Shown piece by piece: positions 40,778-55,312 of a stretch of DNA of 64,000 nucleotides. The number at the start of each line of letters is the position of its first letter. Positions within the stretch are counted from its first letter, which is position 1. The stretch lies in contig CP141136.1 in the NCBI GenBank assembly GCA_035236585.1, positions 30,224,449 through 30,288,448 on the forward strand. The letters run 5' to 3'. Under the pieces are notes generated by a model. It ran no database searches, was not told the DNA's origin, and was given only the letters and a program-made list of their open reading frames with translations. The stretch comes from Warburgia ugandensis (Eukaryota; Streptophyta; Magnoliopsida; Canellales; Canellaceae). The position numbers and the translations under genes were made by a program.

Positions 40778-40812
<35 letters not shown>
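40778..40812. repeat. (GT)n microsatellite
   Basis: About 17 uninterrupted GT units. Confidence 0.95.
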
Positions 40813-41819
40813 TCACCTCAAGCCCTATTTTATTTTGATGATACTTGATCATTATAATCTACCCATGTTCTTTGATATACTTAGAAATGTTACATGTAAT
40901 ACCCCTATATTTAGTAGTTTCTAGAGTAAAATTGAATTAACTATAATTAATTATGGTTTATTCCATGTTTTACAAGAATAAGTACAATTGAGAAAAATGT
41001 GTATTTTTGGCAATAAAAACCCTCAAAAAGAGCAAGACCACTGTCTAAGAAATTTTATGGGCTTACATGCTAAATATGAAGTCTTGGAGTTTAGAATGAT
41101 AAGTGGGTGCTGTTATTAAAGTTAGAGACTAGGGCTAGTATGAAGACTTATTTCACTCACTCTCTCTCTTACACATCCGCAATGATTTCTCTATACAATT
41201 AAGAGTACCCCCTTTGATTCCACATTTTCACGTGAGAGAAATAAGGAGAAAATAAAGGAGGTGAAGAAAGAGATGATTTATAGGAAATCTATGACTGACA
41301 TTCATCCTTACTTTTGAAATATTCAAAGGCCAAGATTTATCCTTGTTTATAGATATCCTAAGGACTCAACAAGAACTCACTTAAACAAGGATGGATCAAT
41401 GAGAAATAAGACCTCAAGGAAGCCTAGAATTGAAATGCCATTGGTGCAAATATTTTCGATGCCTTCCCACCAAAATTATAGGAAGAAAATGTGCTTTTCC
41501 AATGGAGGAGACATCCTCCACTCATTAAAGCTCATTGGATGGAGAAAAAATGGAGGGCTGGGAGATAAACAAGGAGGAAATTAGAGTAGAACAAGAAATT
41601 TGAATGAAATATAAGCCATTCACTCTAAGGTATGTTAAGCCAATAGTTAAGAATAAAGGAACTACAAAACATGATTCTTAATACAAGAAAACTTCAAAGA
41701 AATTAGACCCTTTCAATCTTAAGTGATGTACAATCCAACGGTGAAGAAATGAAGAGGATCCGAAGCTCAACCCTAGCCATCATCCCATACAATGGAATCA
41801 ATATGAGATAAAAAGAAAG

Positions 41820-42690
41820 GAAACTTCCACTCCATCCATATCCCCACAATCTCCCCCCTTTCCTATTTTACCTTCCCACATTTCTTTCTACATAATCACA
41901 CTCTGCCCACCTTCTTCCCTTTCTCTCTTATGTCCTTCCAATCCTCCCTTTGTCTCTTTCTATTATGCCTTATGTCCTTCATTCATTTCCTTCATCCATT
42001 TTCCTCCCTTATCTTCTTTTCTAACCTTGCCAAGATCCTACTCCTCCTTTGCATTCCACACCCCCTTGTTTCCATTACCTCTTGTCATCCTTCGATGCTT
42101 CCTTATATATCAGCCATCTACCACTTCTTTCTCCACATGATCTTCGCCATCCATTCCTTAGGGCTTCCAACTTAGAAGATCTCTTGATTTTACTAAAGCC
42201 TAAAGGAAAAACCTTGGACAAATAAAGGGAGAGAGATCACTATCACCATCTCTCCCATACATTCACATCTCCACACCCTCGGAGATGAGGTAAGAGTCTC
42301 AACCAACAAGCCCCTTCATCCTTCCTTTCTCATTCTCCCCCCACCAGCTTTCTCTTTCCTCAATGCCCCACCACATTAGGTCTACAAGCGCACCCTTGCT
42401 TCTTTTTTTCTTTCATGCTATTCCCCCTTCATCCCTTTCTCTTACACATATCTACCTCTTCCTCTCTTACATGCCTTCCTTCATTCACTTGTACACACCC
42501 CTCTTCATCTTAACCAAATGTACCCTCCATCCTTATCCTAAGGGTTCCATCCTTGCCTTTCCATTCCATGCCTTCTCCACCATCTTACCTTGCCCGCATA
42601 ACTTAACCACGCCCCCCCCTTCCTTAGAGTTAAACGTAGTCTTCATTCTCTTAACTTACATGCACCACCCTTCTTAGCCTTCCATCCTTC
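41820..42690. repeat. Long polypyrimidine-rich domain
   Basis: The plus strand is dominated by C and T for nearly 900 bp in non-dinucleotide patterns such as CTTCCCACATTTCTTTC and CATCCTTCCTTTCTCATTC. Open frames at 41930-42175 and 42363-42677 result from the lack of purine-rich stops and show no motif. Confidence 0.65.
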
Positions 42691-43489
42691 TTTTTATCTT
42701 GGGTTTTGGGAACAATTTGGAAAGAAAGAAAACCTTGAGCCACTTTTGATGGAAGTTGAGGATTCTTTCCTTCTTAAAGTATGGGTTGATAATACTTTGG
42801 GTTTGTGGCATGTTGGGAGACTTCCCTCTTTGCTTGTTGGTTGTGAGTTATGCGCTTAAACAAGTAAAAGGAGTCACATTGATGATATTAGCTTGTTAAT
42901 AACTTTAATGCACTTTGAGTTGAATTGATGAGTACTAGCCATTGTTGAGTGACACAAGAAAGAAATTGTAAAGTGGAAGTTCAAGTTTGGAAATTGGAAG
43001 TGAACATGTAGAGATCCTTGTTGAGTGACATGACAAAGGGATCCTATAGTGGACACTTCAAGGGAGATTTCATTGTTTACTTTGCTTTATTCATTTCCTT
43101 TCTTCGCATTATTAGTTAATTTGTTTTAGTTTATTTACTTTATTTTAGTACCTAAATTTAATTGCTTTCCTTAATTAATGGCTAGGTTAAGGTAGCATAA
43201 TCTTAGTTTAATTGAAATCTATTTATTAAAGAATATTTATAAGATTAACTCGTATTTTCCAATCTATTCTATAATAGACTCATACACTTGCAGAAGTACA
43301 AATTTAAGACATCATTCACGTATGTACAAGGATGATCAGTCATGACTTAGAAACAATCCTTAGACTATGAAAAGGGAAACTACTAACATTGATGTTTTCT
43401 AAGATAGTAAAAAGTTATTGATATTGCCCAAAAGTCTCCTTAAAATAAATCTAAGAAAGTCACAAAAAAATAAATTACAAAATCTAATT

Positions 43490-43860
43490 TAATAAGATGG
43501 TTTCTCAAAAATCATCTCAAAAAGTAATTGGAGTTAAAAAATTTCAAGTTCTTTGCAAGAAGAACTTAAGAAGATGGTTAGAAAAAACCATCTTAAAAAA
43601 ACCCTAATTAAGAAGTTGGTTATAAAAATCCATATTAAAACCCTAATTAAGATGGTGGTTTATAAAAATTTTCTTAAAAAACCTGATTAAGAAGAGAGTT
43701 GATAAAAACTATCTTAAAAAACCCAATTAAGAAGATGGTTGAGGAGAATTGTCTTAAAAGATCTTGTTTAAGAAGATGATTATGAAAAAATTGTCTTAAA
43801 AAGGAAGATTAAGAAGACAGTTAGAGCAAATCATCTTAAAAAAAACCCAACAAGACATTT
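43490..43860. repeat. CACTA 5' subterminal repeat array
   Basis: At least seven copies of an inverted motif pair, AAGAAGATGGTTAGA ... AACCATCTTAAAAAACCC, occur every 35-50 bp. This arrangement is typical of the transposase-binding subterminal zone of En/Spm elements. It lies directly before the TNP2 remnant on the same strand. A clear CACTA terminus was not found upstream. Confidence 0.7.
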
Positions 43861-44295
43861 TCCTTGCTATCTTTATTTCATATGATCTCTGATTCATCAA
43901 ACATACTATTAAACATTTTTTAGGAATAGAGAATTGTCATTCAACTTGGCAAGATCTTCCTCATGGAATTCAAGTAGGTTGGATCACCATAATTTAGGGT
44001 AAGTCTTTCTTCGTTGTCGCATGTTTTATTTGTGTGACTAAGAGTAGAAAATTCCACTCTTAAAGTTTTGCACTACCTTGTATGATCTATCATGTTTAAA
44101 TCATCTTGTTGTCCTAGCATAGAGTTGGAAAATCTCCATGCATGATAAGTTTTTTTTTAACATTTCTTCACGCATTGAGAATTTGCTAAAATGTCTAATT
44201 GAGACTTCATTATTTTTTCATGTATCAAAGTCATTGAGCTTCTATTTGTGGTCATCAAAATGGACAAATATGCTTAGATGATAGTGCTATGATTA

Positions 44296-46301
44296 TCAAG
44301 AGAATATGAGGAAGGAATGAAAAAGTGCATAGAGTTTGCATTTAGGGAAGGAGGTCATTGTGATCACATGTGTTGTCCATACTCAAGGAGTGAAAACATG
44401 AGAAAGGTAACTGTAGGCCAGTTGAAAGAACATTTGTGCTTCAACAGAGTCAATCAAAGTTATAGCTCTTGAATCTATCATGGAGAAGAACAACCTCCAG
44501 ATAATGCTACTGAAGGATAATAAACTGACAAGCTCCACAAGTAAAGTAAAGAAAATCATGGATATGAGAGGGTTGAAGTATGAGAAGATACATGCTCATC
44601 CCAATGACCGCATCTTGTACAAGAAGCATAAGAATAAAACTATATGCCCAGCTTATGGATAGTCAAGATTGAAGTAGAAGAAAAATTCAAATGAGCATGT
44701 GAAATACGTGCATATATAGGTCCTATAGTATTTCTTCTCATTCCAAGGTTCAAAAAAGGTTTCGCCTTATGAAAATAGTGAAGGAAATAGTAAGGTATGT
44801 TGAGGAGAGAGTAGCTAATAGCTATATAATCCATCCAGCCAATAGCTCAGTATGGAATCTTATATAATTCTTGTTGCCCAATTTTAGAAAAGAATCAAGA
44901 AACCTATGACTTGCAATAACTGTAAATGAGATTAAGCCTCATGGTTTTATGAGTTGCATATATAATTGTTGGCTATTATAACGGTTTGTTACAACCTCTA
45001 GCCATTGCTATGCATGAAGAGGATGTTCGTGACATTAACTATGTTGATATTAGGTCTTAAGCTACTAGGGAACGACATTGACATGTACTAGGCTCCACTT
45101 ATCAACAATCGTAAGACATTATGAGATGTAGGGGTTAATGCTTACAATGCATAAAAGTCATTCACTCTTAAAGATATACAATTATGGACAATAAATAACT
45201 TCGTTTTGTATAATAATTTGGTGGGATGCATCATGAAGGGACACAATACTTGACCTATCTGTAATGACCAAACGTGTTCGATTCAACTTAAACATGGCAA
45301 GATTGTCACATGCCTAGGCCAAAGAAGATGGTTGTGTAGAAACCATCAATACAGTTTTAAAAATGAGAAATTGAATAATGCATGGAGATAAGGACATCTC
45401 CAAATATCTTGACTAGACTATAAGTATTAGAAAAGGTTAAAAAACTTAATTTCTCATGGGGAAGAACAAAACAACAATATGTACAAGTGGTGGCAACTCT
45501 ACAAATTGTTGGAAGAAGAAGTCAATATTCTTTGAACTTGAGCACTAAAAATATCTGCATGTGCGACATGTGCTTGATATCATGCACATTAAAAAGAATG
45601 TCTGCAAGAGCTTGATTAACACCTTGCTACACATGCTGGGAAAACAAAGGATGCACTCAAATGGATTTAATAAAGATGGGTTTGAAGAGAAGGTTGCATA
45701 CATAGGATATGGGCAATTGAGAGACATATTTTCCTAAATCAAATTATACACTCAGTAGGGAGGAGAGAAGAATAGTGTGCAAAACCCCTGTCAAAGCTCA
45801 AAGCTCCAAATAGCTAATCTTCAAAATTTAGAAACATTGTTTCCATAGAAGAGCTACAAATATTAGAAATGAAGTTGCATGATTGCCATACCCTTATGCA
45901 ATAGCTCTTGCCACTAGTGTGCTCAATGCTACTAGACAAAGTTAAAAGATCTATTACAAATTTTGTTATTTCTTCAATGCTTTGTGTAAGAAGGTGGTGA
46001 ACGTTTCAAAATTATAAGAAATACAAGACCATCTAACAATAATCTTATGTAAGCTCGAGACAATCTTCCCACCATCCTTCTTTGATATCATGGTACACTA
46101 ATAGTGCACCTCATTTACAAAGTCAAACTCTATGGGCCAGTTTATTTGCGATGGATGTAGCCATTTGAGATGTACATGAAAGTGTTAAAAGGGCATATAC
46201 AAAATTACAATCAACCAGAGGGGTATATAACTGAATGTTATACCACAGAAGAAGCGGTGGAGTTTTGCATAGAGTATTTATCAAGAGTTTGGTGGATCTG
46301 A
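44296..46301 (+). pseudogene. CACTA (En/Spm) TNP2 transposase, decayed
   Basis: Domains in order. Transposase-associated domain at 44296-44472: SREYEEGMKKCIEFAFREGG, the paired cysteines CDHMCC, and GQLKEHLCFNRVNQSY. TNP2 start at 44480-44662: MRGLKYEKIHAHPNDRILY and CPAYG. TNP2 core at about 44990-45400: LGNDIDMY, LWTINNFVLYNNLVG, GHNT-PICNDQTC and LGQRRWL. At about 45555: RHVLDIMHIKKNVCKSL. DUF4218-like end at about 45870-46301: LHDCHTLMQ, LYGPVYLRWM-PFEMYMKVLK and TEECYTTEE-like ITECYTTEEAVEFCIEY. About a dozen in-frame stops and several shifts rule out a working transposase. The cognate protein binds subterminal repeats and excises the element. Confidence 0.88.
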
Positions 46302-46426
46302 TCCAAAGTTGGTGAACCTCTCTTAAGTGGTCATGCATTGACCGTTGAACATAAAGAGCTGGACCAGATGCACCTTTATGTCTTACTAAACAATGTTGAT
46401 GAAGTTCATCCATACATTGACTAAGT

Positions 46427-46605
<179 letters not shown>

Positions 46606-47042
46606 AATATCATGCTTAATTGTCTTCAAACCCATAAAAAATCTTCATTTTTATCAATGATCAACTTCCTCTAATGACTAAAGGCTGGTATTCTTGTTGT
46701 AATCTCTCTTACATGATCATCTTTGAAGCCAATGAAAATCTCTACTATTACGTAAGATCAACTTCCACCCCAAAGCCCAACTTCTTCCTGCAACCTGAGA
46801 CTAGTATTCCTCTATCTTATCCTCAGTAGATGACTGTCGTCTTCCTTTGTTGGTTAGGGATCTTTCTTTAATCCTCTTCTAATTTCATAATTTTTAAATT
46901 CTAGGGAAAAATATGAAAAAAATACAAGTCTTAGAATTACTAGTTCTTCCAACCAAAATTCTTCATCGTGGATTATTGAAGGAGAAAGTGAATTGTAGAG
47001 GAGCAACGATCTCTAATTCGGTGAGCTTTTCACACAATAGGT

Positions 47043-47187
<145 letters not shown>

Positions 47188-47533
47188 TCCTTCTTGGGTT
47201 TGGAAGCTGCATGAATTTAAGGGGCTCCATAAGTTCACATTTGTGGTTTTAAATTTTCAATTTATATGTCATGATTCAGCTGCTAAATCTTTCTCTATTT
47301 TAAAAAATTTACCATTCGTATACTTGATCTTTAAGATAACTTTACTACTATTCACCAAAGTTTATAGCAACAGTCATGTATGTGTAAATTTTAGAATAAA
47401 TATTATGGTAATTTGGGGAAAATCACAATAGCAACTATGAAAGATTGAATTTTTAGAGTTAGAGGTAGTATTAACGTCTACTCTATTATATATTTTACAT
47501 ATCAGTATAGGGTTTTAATTGTTCTAGAAGCTA

Positions 47534-48067
47534 ATGTATTTAAATAAAATTTTAATGCTAAATTTAAAGATTTCATGCAACCAACTATATAACGAAAAAG
47601 CTAATGAACAACGAAAAAGGTTATTAAAAAAAGTCAAAGGAATAAGAGATGTTGCCAACTATAACACTAAGTGGAAAGAGATAGATAACCATGCAACCAA
47701 CTATATAAGTTTCATTTTGTTGCATGGTGAGAGCATGGTGCCTATTACTATTGATGATTGGAGACATGTATTGCTATCAATAAAAGAATCAATATGGGAG
47801 ATGGTGAATGTATGTAAATGCTTTGTATATATGATTGTAGGAAACTACAATACATACCTTATCTTGTTATTTTCAAATAAAGTAAGGTGTTTATTTCTAC
47901 TTTATAGTCTACCTTTGACATCTTTGATGACAAGAAGAAGCTTGCTTTGGAAGGAGCTGGTGAAAGGTAGAGACAATGAAAGAGTTACCTTGCTATATAT
48001 ATATATATATATATATGTATATTCCAACATCATCTTGTCTTCTGAATTTGGGATATGTACTAGATGA
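47534..48067 (+). pseudogene. CACTA ORF2 amino-terminal part
   Basis: A 177-codon frame. The block ATNYISFILLHGESMVPITI followed by DDWRHVLLSIKESIWEMV matches the conserved plant CACTA second-ORF block that usually reads like VPITYxxWRxVPxxxKExIWE. The frame downstream is hydrophobic and runs into a (TA)n tract at about 47994-48017, so its end is not reliable. It follows TNP2 on the same strand, as expected. Confidence 0.65.
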
Positions 48068-49867
48068 GATAAACATAAATTAATTTAAGAAAGATGAACT
48101 ACGATTAGAGGATGGGATTAAAGATTACAAAGACTAGAATTAGGATTCTCTACTTATTATTTCTTTTTATGACTCTTGAAACAAATCAAAATTATGATTA
48201 TTTTCACGAAAAGTGTTTTCTTTGAAAATTCAATTCTAGAAATCATTGAACTTTAAAAACTTGGTAAAATTATCAAATCCTAAGAATTCTAAGAAAAATG
48301 TAACTATAATAAAGCAACAATTTAATCCAAGAATCTATTATAAAAGGTAATGGCATAAAAACAAGATATTATACTAAGGATAACTTTACTTTTTCCAAAT
48401 TAAGAATAATTTCAAATTTGATTTTTCAAAAACATTTAAACAATTAGAAATTAACAAGTGGGATTACTTAATGACATGCTAGGATCACTCTAATCCTAGG
48501 CCAGTGAAATCTAGCCTAACATGTTTACAGGTCTAGAAAATTTATCTCATTCTTTCATGCTAAAACAATGGACATAAAATGTCATAAATTAGCCTAAAAC
48601 TATGAAGAAAAATATATCTAAAAATTATAGTATAACAGATCCAAAAAATAAAGGAAATCTAGCATGAAACTATCACGAAAGAAATTAGAAGCAATGCAAC
48701 CTAAGCTTAGATGAGCATGTTTTCTAGCTATGCCTATGATTAGTAAAATTTTGTCCTAGGATGGCTATAAATCATTACTTAATCATAATGTAAACTAAGT
48801 ATAAAATAACTCCTAACTTATGCTAGAATAAAACACATACACTATGGTAAAACATGAAATTAGATCTATGTCTAAAAATTAGAATAAAAGACATTGAGTA
48901 AAGACATCTCAATAATAAAAGAAAGCATCAAAATAATAACTACTTCAAGATGAATCAAAAGAAGAATGAAAATTTATTGAGATCAATCTTGAAATTACAA
49001 GAAAAGAAAAATAAATTAAAACTAAGACAAACTTCCTTTGTATAGATTGAAGATGGACATCTAAATCTCCCTTGATGTGTCACCGCCAACTTCCTCTAGG
49101 GTCTACCACAAGCCAAGCCAATATCTCTCTTTCCCTTGATGTCACTCACTAGAGATAAGAAAACTCAAGCAAGAAACTTGAAGAATAGTATGCCTCATGC
49201 TATAAAGAGTTCCTCAAAGATAATAGGTTCTCAACTTTAGATCCCTAAAAGAGAAAACATCAAAAACTAAAACAAAGCAAAACAAAATGTCTCTAACTCA
49301 AGTGAAAAGCAGCCCAAGAGAGAACATCTTTCCCCAAAGAACTCCATAAAATTAAAATGCTATCTTCTTACGTGAAAATGTTCTCCAACCAGTAGCCTTC
49401 AAAACAACTCCCCACACTCTCTAAAACTCGCCTCCATGAGACCTCCTTGCCCTCTCTTATAGTATGCAAACATGTCCTTTTCTTAATACTTCTCAAGTAG
49501 TCCCTTCTAAAATTCTTTAGCCTTATTAGGATAGAACCTTCCTAACTTGAGTAGCTCCCCAAATATCACGGATTCCTTTCCTCAACCATATCTGATAACA
49601 AAGACATCTTTCTTATATTGCTAATCTCCTCTCTTTCTAATGTGTGAAGAACAGCTCTCCTTTTCAAGACATCTTTACTAATTATATAAAACATTAGCTC
49701 TCCAAAAATAGAAATGTCTCATGTTTGCTAATTAAGTAAAGTGTTATTCTCCTCTTGCTCACAAATATGAAATTATTCTCCTTAAAGAACCATCCTCAAA
49801 TCACCATTTAAAAAAAATATGTTTTCTTTTACAGGTAAAAAAATGTGTTGTTATGTTGTACGCCCTT

Positions 49868-49874
<7 letters not shown>
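48068..49874. other. AT-rich insertion or intron within the CACTA, nothing recognised
   Basis: It separates two collinear ORF2 blocks. No frame with a known motif. It may be a later insertion or a very long intron. Confidence 0.45.

Positions 49875-49942
<68 letters not shown>
49875..49942. repeat. (GA)n microsatellite
   Basis: About 34 uninterrupted units. Confidence 0.95.
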
Positions 49943-49945
<3 letters not shown>

Positions 49946-50639
49946 AGAAGGTTGCAGGTGGCACCCAGTTGCATGGTCGTATTTCAAAAAGGATGTGACA
50001 TGTGACTCAATTTTTGAGATTATATAGCTTCACTTGGAAGCTTAGTAAGATGATGAGTGCATGCACGCATGCATGCATGGAAAATTTATCTCCTTTGCAT
50101 GTGATATTGATAGCCCAGAATGTGGTCACATACATGGGGTTTCTTACTACTCTAAAAATGATATGGACAGACCCTTTACACTTGAAAACTATTAGAACAT
50201 AAGCCACTAGTTCTTGATTTTATCTGAATTATACAAAATCCATCCTAGCAAGATTTAAATTATCTCTTTTGGTCTAAACTTGATCAATAATTTGGAAGGT
50301 TGACTGGTTCGTTCTAACCCTTTATTCTCTTAGATTATCTAATATATAACCTATAAATGCGAAAAAGGTCATAATTAGTATTATTTAATATGGTTTAATG
50401 CATACTTACCTCTAAATGTCTATTTGACCTTGGAAATACCTCAAATTAAGGTTAGATGACAAATAAATAGTTTAGTACAAATTTATCTATAAGTGTCAAA
50501 ATGAACTATAAAATGTACTAAAACAATGAGAAAGTTAGATTTTTTGGTACAGAAATGGACACTCAAAAGGGTTAAAGATGGGTTTGATTAAATTAATTAT
50601 AAAATTTGATTATACTTAATTGATTTTCATTGCATCAAA

Positions 50640-52440
50640 TATTTAGGCAAAGGGTGCTCAAGGGAGAAAGGTATGTGGCATCAGTCATATGCAGCACCAA
50701 CTCTCTAGGTTGGGCAACATTAGGTTAGAAGAACAAGAAGTAAGTATTTGTAAGAGCTCTTTTTTTTTTTTTTTTTTCTAAGTATACCTTAGATATATTT
50801 CATTACCTAACTTTGGTGTCTCTCTTGATAGCAAATGAAAGCTTGGATTATGAATCCTATTAGCTGCAACTTCTCAAATAGTAAGTGGTTGTGCTTATCC
50901 TAAGTTATATTTTTAGAATATATATATATATATATATAATAATTATTATACATTAATTAGTAGAATTTTTAATATTTTTATAAATTGTGTAGGAATATTT
51001 GAACTAAGCATGCACATCTATAGGGACTCTTAGAAACACTATTGCAAATGATGATATTCTATAGAAGGCCTTGGGCAACAAAGAGGAATACTATGGTCGA
51101 TAAGGGGCCAAATGCGTGGTGTTATTCCTTCTAAATACTTTGGTCGAAAGAACGAATAGTGAACAAAATTTGACAAGAAGGATGTGTATGAAAAGATAAA
51201 AGTGGAAGTAACAATGAATCTCGAAAAGAAGATGTATAAGAAGTTAAAGTGGGATTTAATGGGAGGAGTTCCATAATTTGAAAAGTTATAGTCAAGAGCC
51301 AGCTTCTACTTCTCCTAAACCCTAATCACATGCTAACTACAATTCTCCTATTGAAGAAGATTAAAAGGAGCTACATGTGCCCTTTGGATAGGAAAATCTA
51401 GCCAAGGAGGTATATATGTATATATGTTTACTTTTTTCATTGTCTAATTAATTGTCCTAGCACATCCATTCTCATGTATCAAGTATCTCTGATTTGTAGA
51501 TGGGTTCAACATGTTGAACTTAAATGACATTGAAAACATTGTTGATCTTGGTACATGGTATCAAATTGAGTCTCCTATTTTACACATATTATTGATGCTA
51601 GAACACACTAAGGATGTGTGTATTGCTATGGCCTATCAAGAGAATGCTCATCTACTATTTTTGATAGAAGTCAATGATATTTATGTCCTTGGGGATGACA
51701 TTAGATAGCATGTCACTTAGCCAAAACGATATGTCATTCCTCAAAAATCCAAGGTATATATGTTTTCATACCACCATCTTCAACAACATTTTTTAGATAC
51801 TGTTTCTTTAGTTATAATTATCGTCATATGATGTTAATCAGAAGAAGCAGCATGCACCATTGAGGCTGATCTCATACGATGTTCAAGTAAAACTATTTAT
51901 ATCATTAGGAGGTCATTGGATATCATGTTTCTTATCTAGAATGATATGTCATTCCCCAAAAATCAAAGGTATATTTGTTATCATATCACCATCTTTAATA
52001 ATATTTTTAGAGATCTCAATTAATTATTTATTATCTTCATCTAATGTTAATCAAAAGATGTTGCATGCACCATCCTCCTCATCAACCCCCATCATTCAAG
52101 TGATTGTTTTAGTACTAGTATTTATGTTTATTTTCATGATAAAATTGATTGTCTTCAATGAAAATTTTATATTCATTAATAATCTCTGCAAATTTATAGC
52201 AACATCTAGGGATCAACTAAAGGTTCCATCCAACATGCTTATTAATGTTAAGACCCGCTATAAGCTCATTAATGGTAATCAAACCTTGATGAATAGAGCC
52301 TTGAATGCTTGGCAATGAAGGGGTTCTAACACCATTTATTAGAGAGGACTTTATAAAAGTTTGCAAATGGGATGAACTTGAATATATATACATTGTCTCT
52401 TATATTGGGTATGCAAATATCTACTTCAATAAGAACCCTT
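50640..52440 (+). pseudogene. CACTA ORF2 central part, decayed
   Basis: Collinear blocks: a RLGNIRLEEQE-like end of the WRxFK domain at about 50710; ALGNKEEYYGR followed by GQMRGVIPSKYFGRKNE at 51065-51165; LNDIENIVDLGTWYQIESPI and ENAHLLFLIEVNDIYVLGDD at 51511-51708; a near copy of the block after it (51700-51860 repeated at 51910-52075, about 213-bp period); and EGVLTPFIREDFIKVCKWDE then YIVSYIGYANIYF at 52318-52430. The minus-strand remnant at 27240-28770 carries equivalent blocks. Confidence 0.7.
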
Positions 52441-53190
<750 letters not shown>

Positions 53191-53865
53191 TAATAATTGA
53201 GAAAGGTAAGACACTTTTCCTATCATCATCTTACATTTTTCCACAATCACCAGGGTTGGATACATAAAATAGAATTTAAATATATAGTGAATTTATAAGT
53301 AGTAAACTAATTAAATGTATAGTATTGTAGGTAGTAGTGTTGTCCAATTGGGGAAGCAAGGGTTACTCCTAACTAGAGATTAAAGAAATAAGACATGAAT
53401 GGGCTGAGTTTGTTTGAAATTCGACTATGACTTATCTATACTTCCACCCCATTAACACTTGTGTACTTGAATGAAAATTTGTATATTGATTAGTACAAAA
53501 CTTCTTCATTTAAATTGTGAATGTGGATGTGTGTTATATTTTTCATTTGCTTGAAGTATATATGTGGTTTGTTTATTTCAATGAGGAGATTAATGAGGAG
53601 ATGTTGGAGTATGAATGTAGGTATTTACTTTATAAGATTGTGAGGATGTTGGAGTGTGAATGTAAATCGGTGTGTATCAAGAAGGGTGCATGTGTTGAAT
53701 TGATAATACTTTTTAGTTAGTGCTTATGAAATTCTTTTTTTATGTCTTTGAAATTTTTATATTGAATGTGGATGTTGGAAGTATAGATGAATAAGGATTT
53801 TGTGGTTTGTTTATTTGAAGTATATGTGTTATTTGTTTATTTGAATGAGGGGATTGTGTGGTGTG

Positions 53866-53867
<2 letters not shown>

Positions 53868-53940
<73 letters not shown>
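53868..53940. repeat. (GT)n microsatellite
   Basis: About 36 GT units within the tandem-duplicated segment. Confidence 0.95.
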
Positions 53941-53945
<5 letters not shown>

Positions 53946-55199
53946 AGGGGGTGTTGAAGTTTGGAAGGAAGAAAGTGTGAATGTAGGTATATACTTTATA
54001 AGAATGTAGAAATGTTACTGTGGGGAAGTACATGGGTGTTTATGGAGAATTAGACTTGTGTGGAATTGTGATGACCCGGGTTTTCCCATGCATTTTTAAA
54101 TGCAAGATCTAATTTCCTAGGGCAGGATGCATCCCTATTTGTAAACCATTTTATAAAAACCATGCAATGCAACAGAAAATCTTTAGTTTTAAACTTATTT
54201 TTGAAAACCCCGAGTGTCATTTGCCTTCACAACAACCAAAGTAGTTTTTGAAAAACTTTAGAAATCATAAATGTTTTTCTCAGGTCTATCCAGTCACAGC
54301 ACACAGCCCAACTGTAAATAAATACAAATACATATCCAAAGGCTAGAGTGTTTACTTACATGTATGATTGTCTTCTTTTGTTTATTCACTTGCTCATAGC
54401 ACTAATATCTCCTGAGACGTCTTCTATTTGTGAGTGGAACTATCCTGAAAAATGTTAAGGATAGGGTGAGTATATACTATACTCAGTAGGAGTATCATTA
54501 CTAGTTTTGCAATGCATGCTATGTTTAAAATCATATGCTCTTAAAAACATGTGCATGTTCGAACAATCACATTCAATATCGATATTAAAGCCACTGTCTA
54601 ATTGAAATACTGACGACTTAAAGAATAGCATAATCCAAGTTGAAAGTATCATATATCATAAACATAATGATATACATAAGATGCTCAACTGAATCCAACT
54701 CATGGATATCTGGTATGGTCGACCAACCTCATGTCATGCCATATGCAATGCAAATAAATCCTCAAACCATAGGGTCCAACTATGCCCACGACCTTGCCGC
54801 CGTGTGGTCCCCGAGTACCTGAGGACACAACGTCATAGCCTCCACAGGGCATATGACACATCGACCCAGTACCGTGACACCAGTGGTAGCCCCCTGTACC
54901 ACATGCAGTCGACGTAGGGACGTTGCCTTTTTTGGGCGTGGTACCCATCCACCTAATAGTGGTAGAGGCTGGAGGCCAACCCAAACCTCTCGACATAATG
55001 CCCATGAGCTTATCAGCCCAAATCATATCAGATCAAATAAGCGAAAACCTCTTTTTCAAAACCTGTCCTCTTTGGGTTCCTCACAACTGCCTGACCCTCA
55101 CAACTACCTATCCAGCGTCTTTTGGGCACTCCAACGTCTTTTAGTAACCCTCATGGACATGCAATCTTTCAAAAACTCAATGCTCACAAATCATGCAAT

Positions 55200-55312
55200 A
55201 TATGCAATTGTTTGCAAAACATATCTATGCATAACATATATGCAATTATTTGCTAAACATATCTATGCATAATGTATATGCAATTATTTGCAAAACATAT
55301 CTATGCATAAAG
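55200..55312. repeat. 38-bp tandem repeat, three copies, in the solo LTR
   Basis: ATATGCAATTATTTGCAAAA followed by CATATCTATGCATAA repeats with starts 38 bp apart (AACATATCT at 55218, 55256 and 55294). Confidence 0.85.

Noticed and set aside
40896..43200. TGTAATACCCCTATATTTAG, similar to the start of many plant LTRs
   Set aside because: No matching end, target duplication or second copy could be found in the window.
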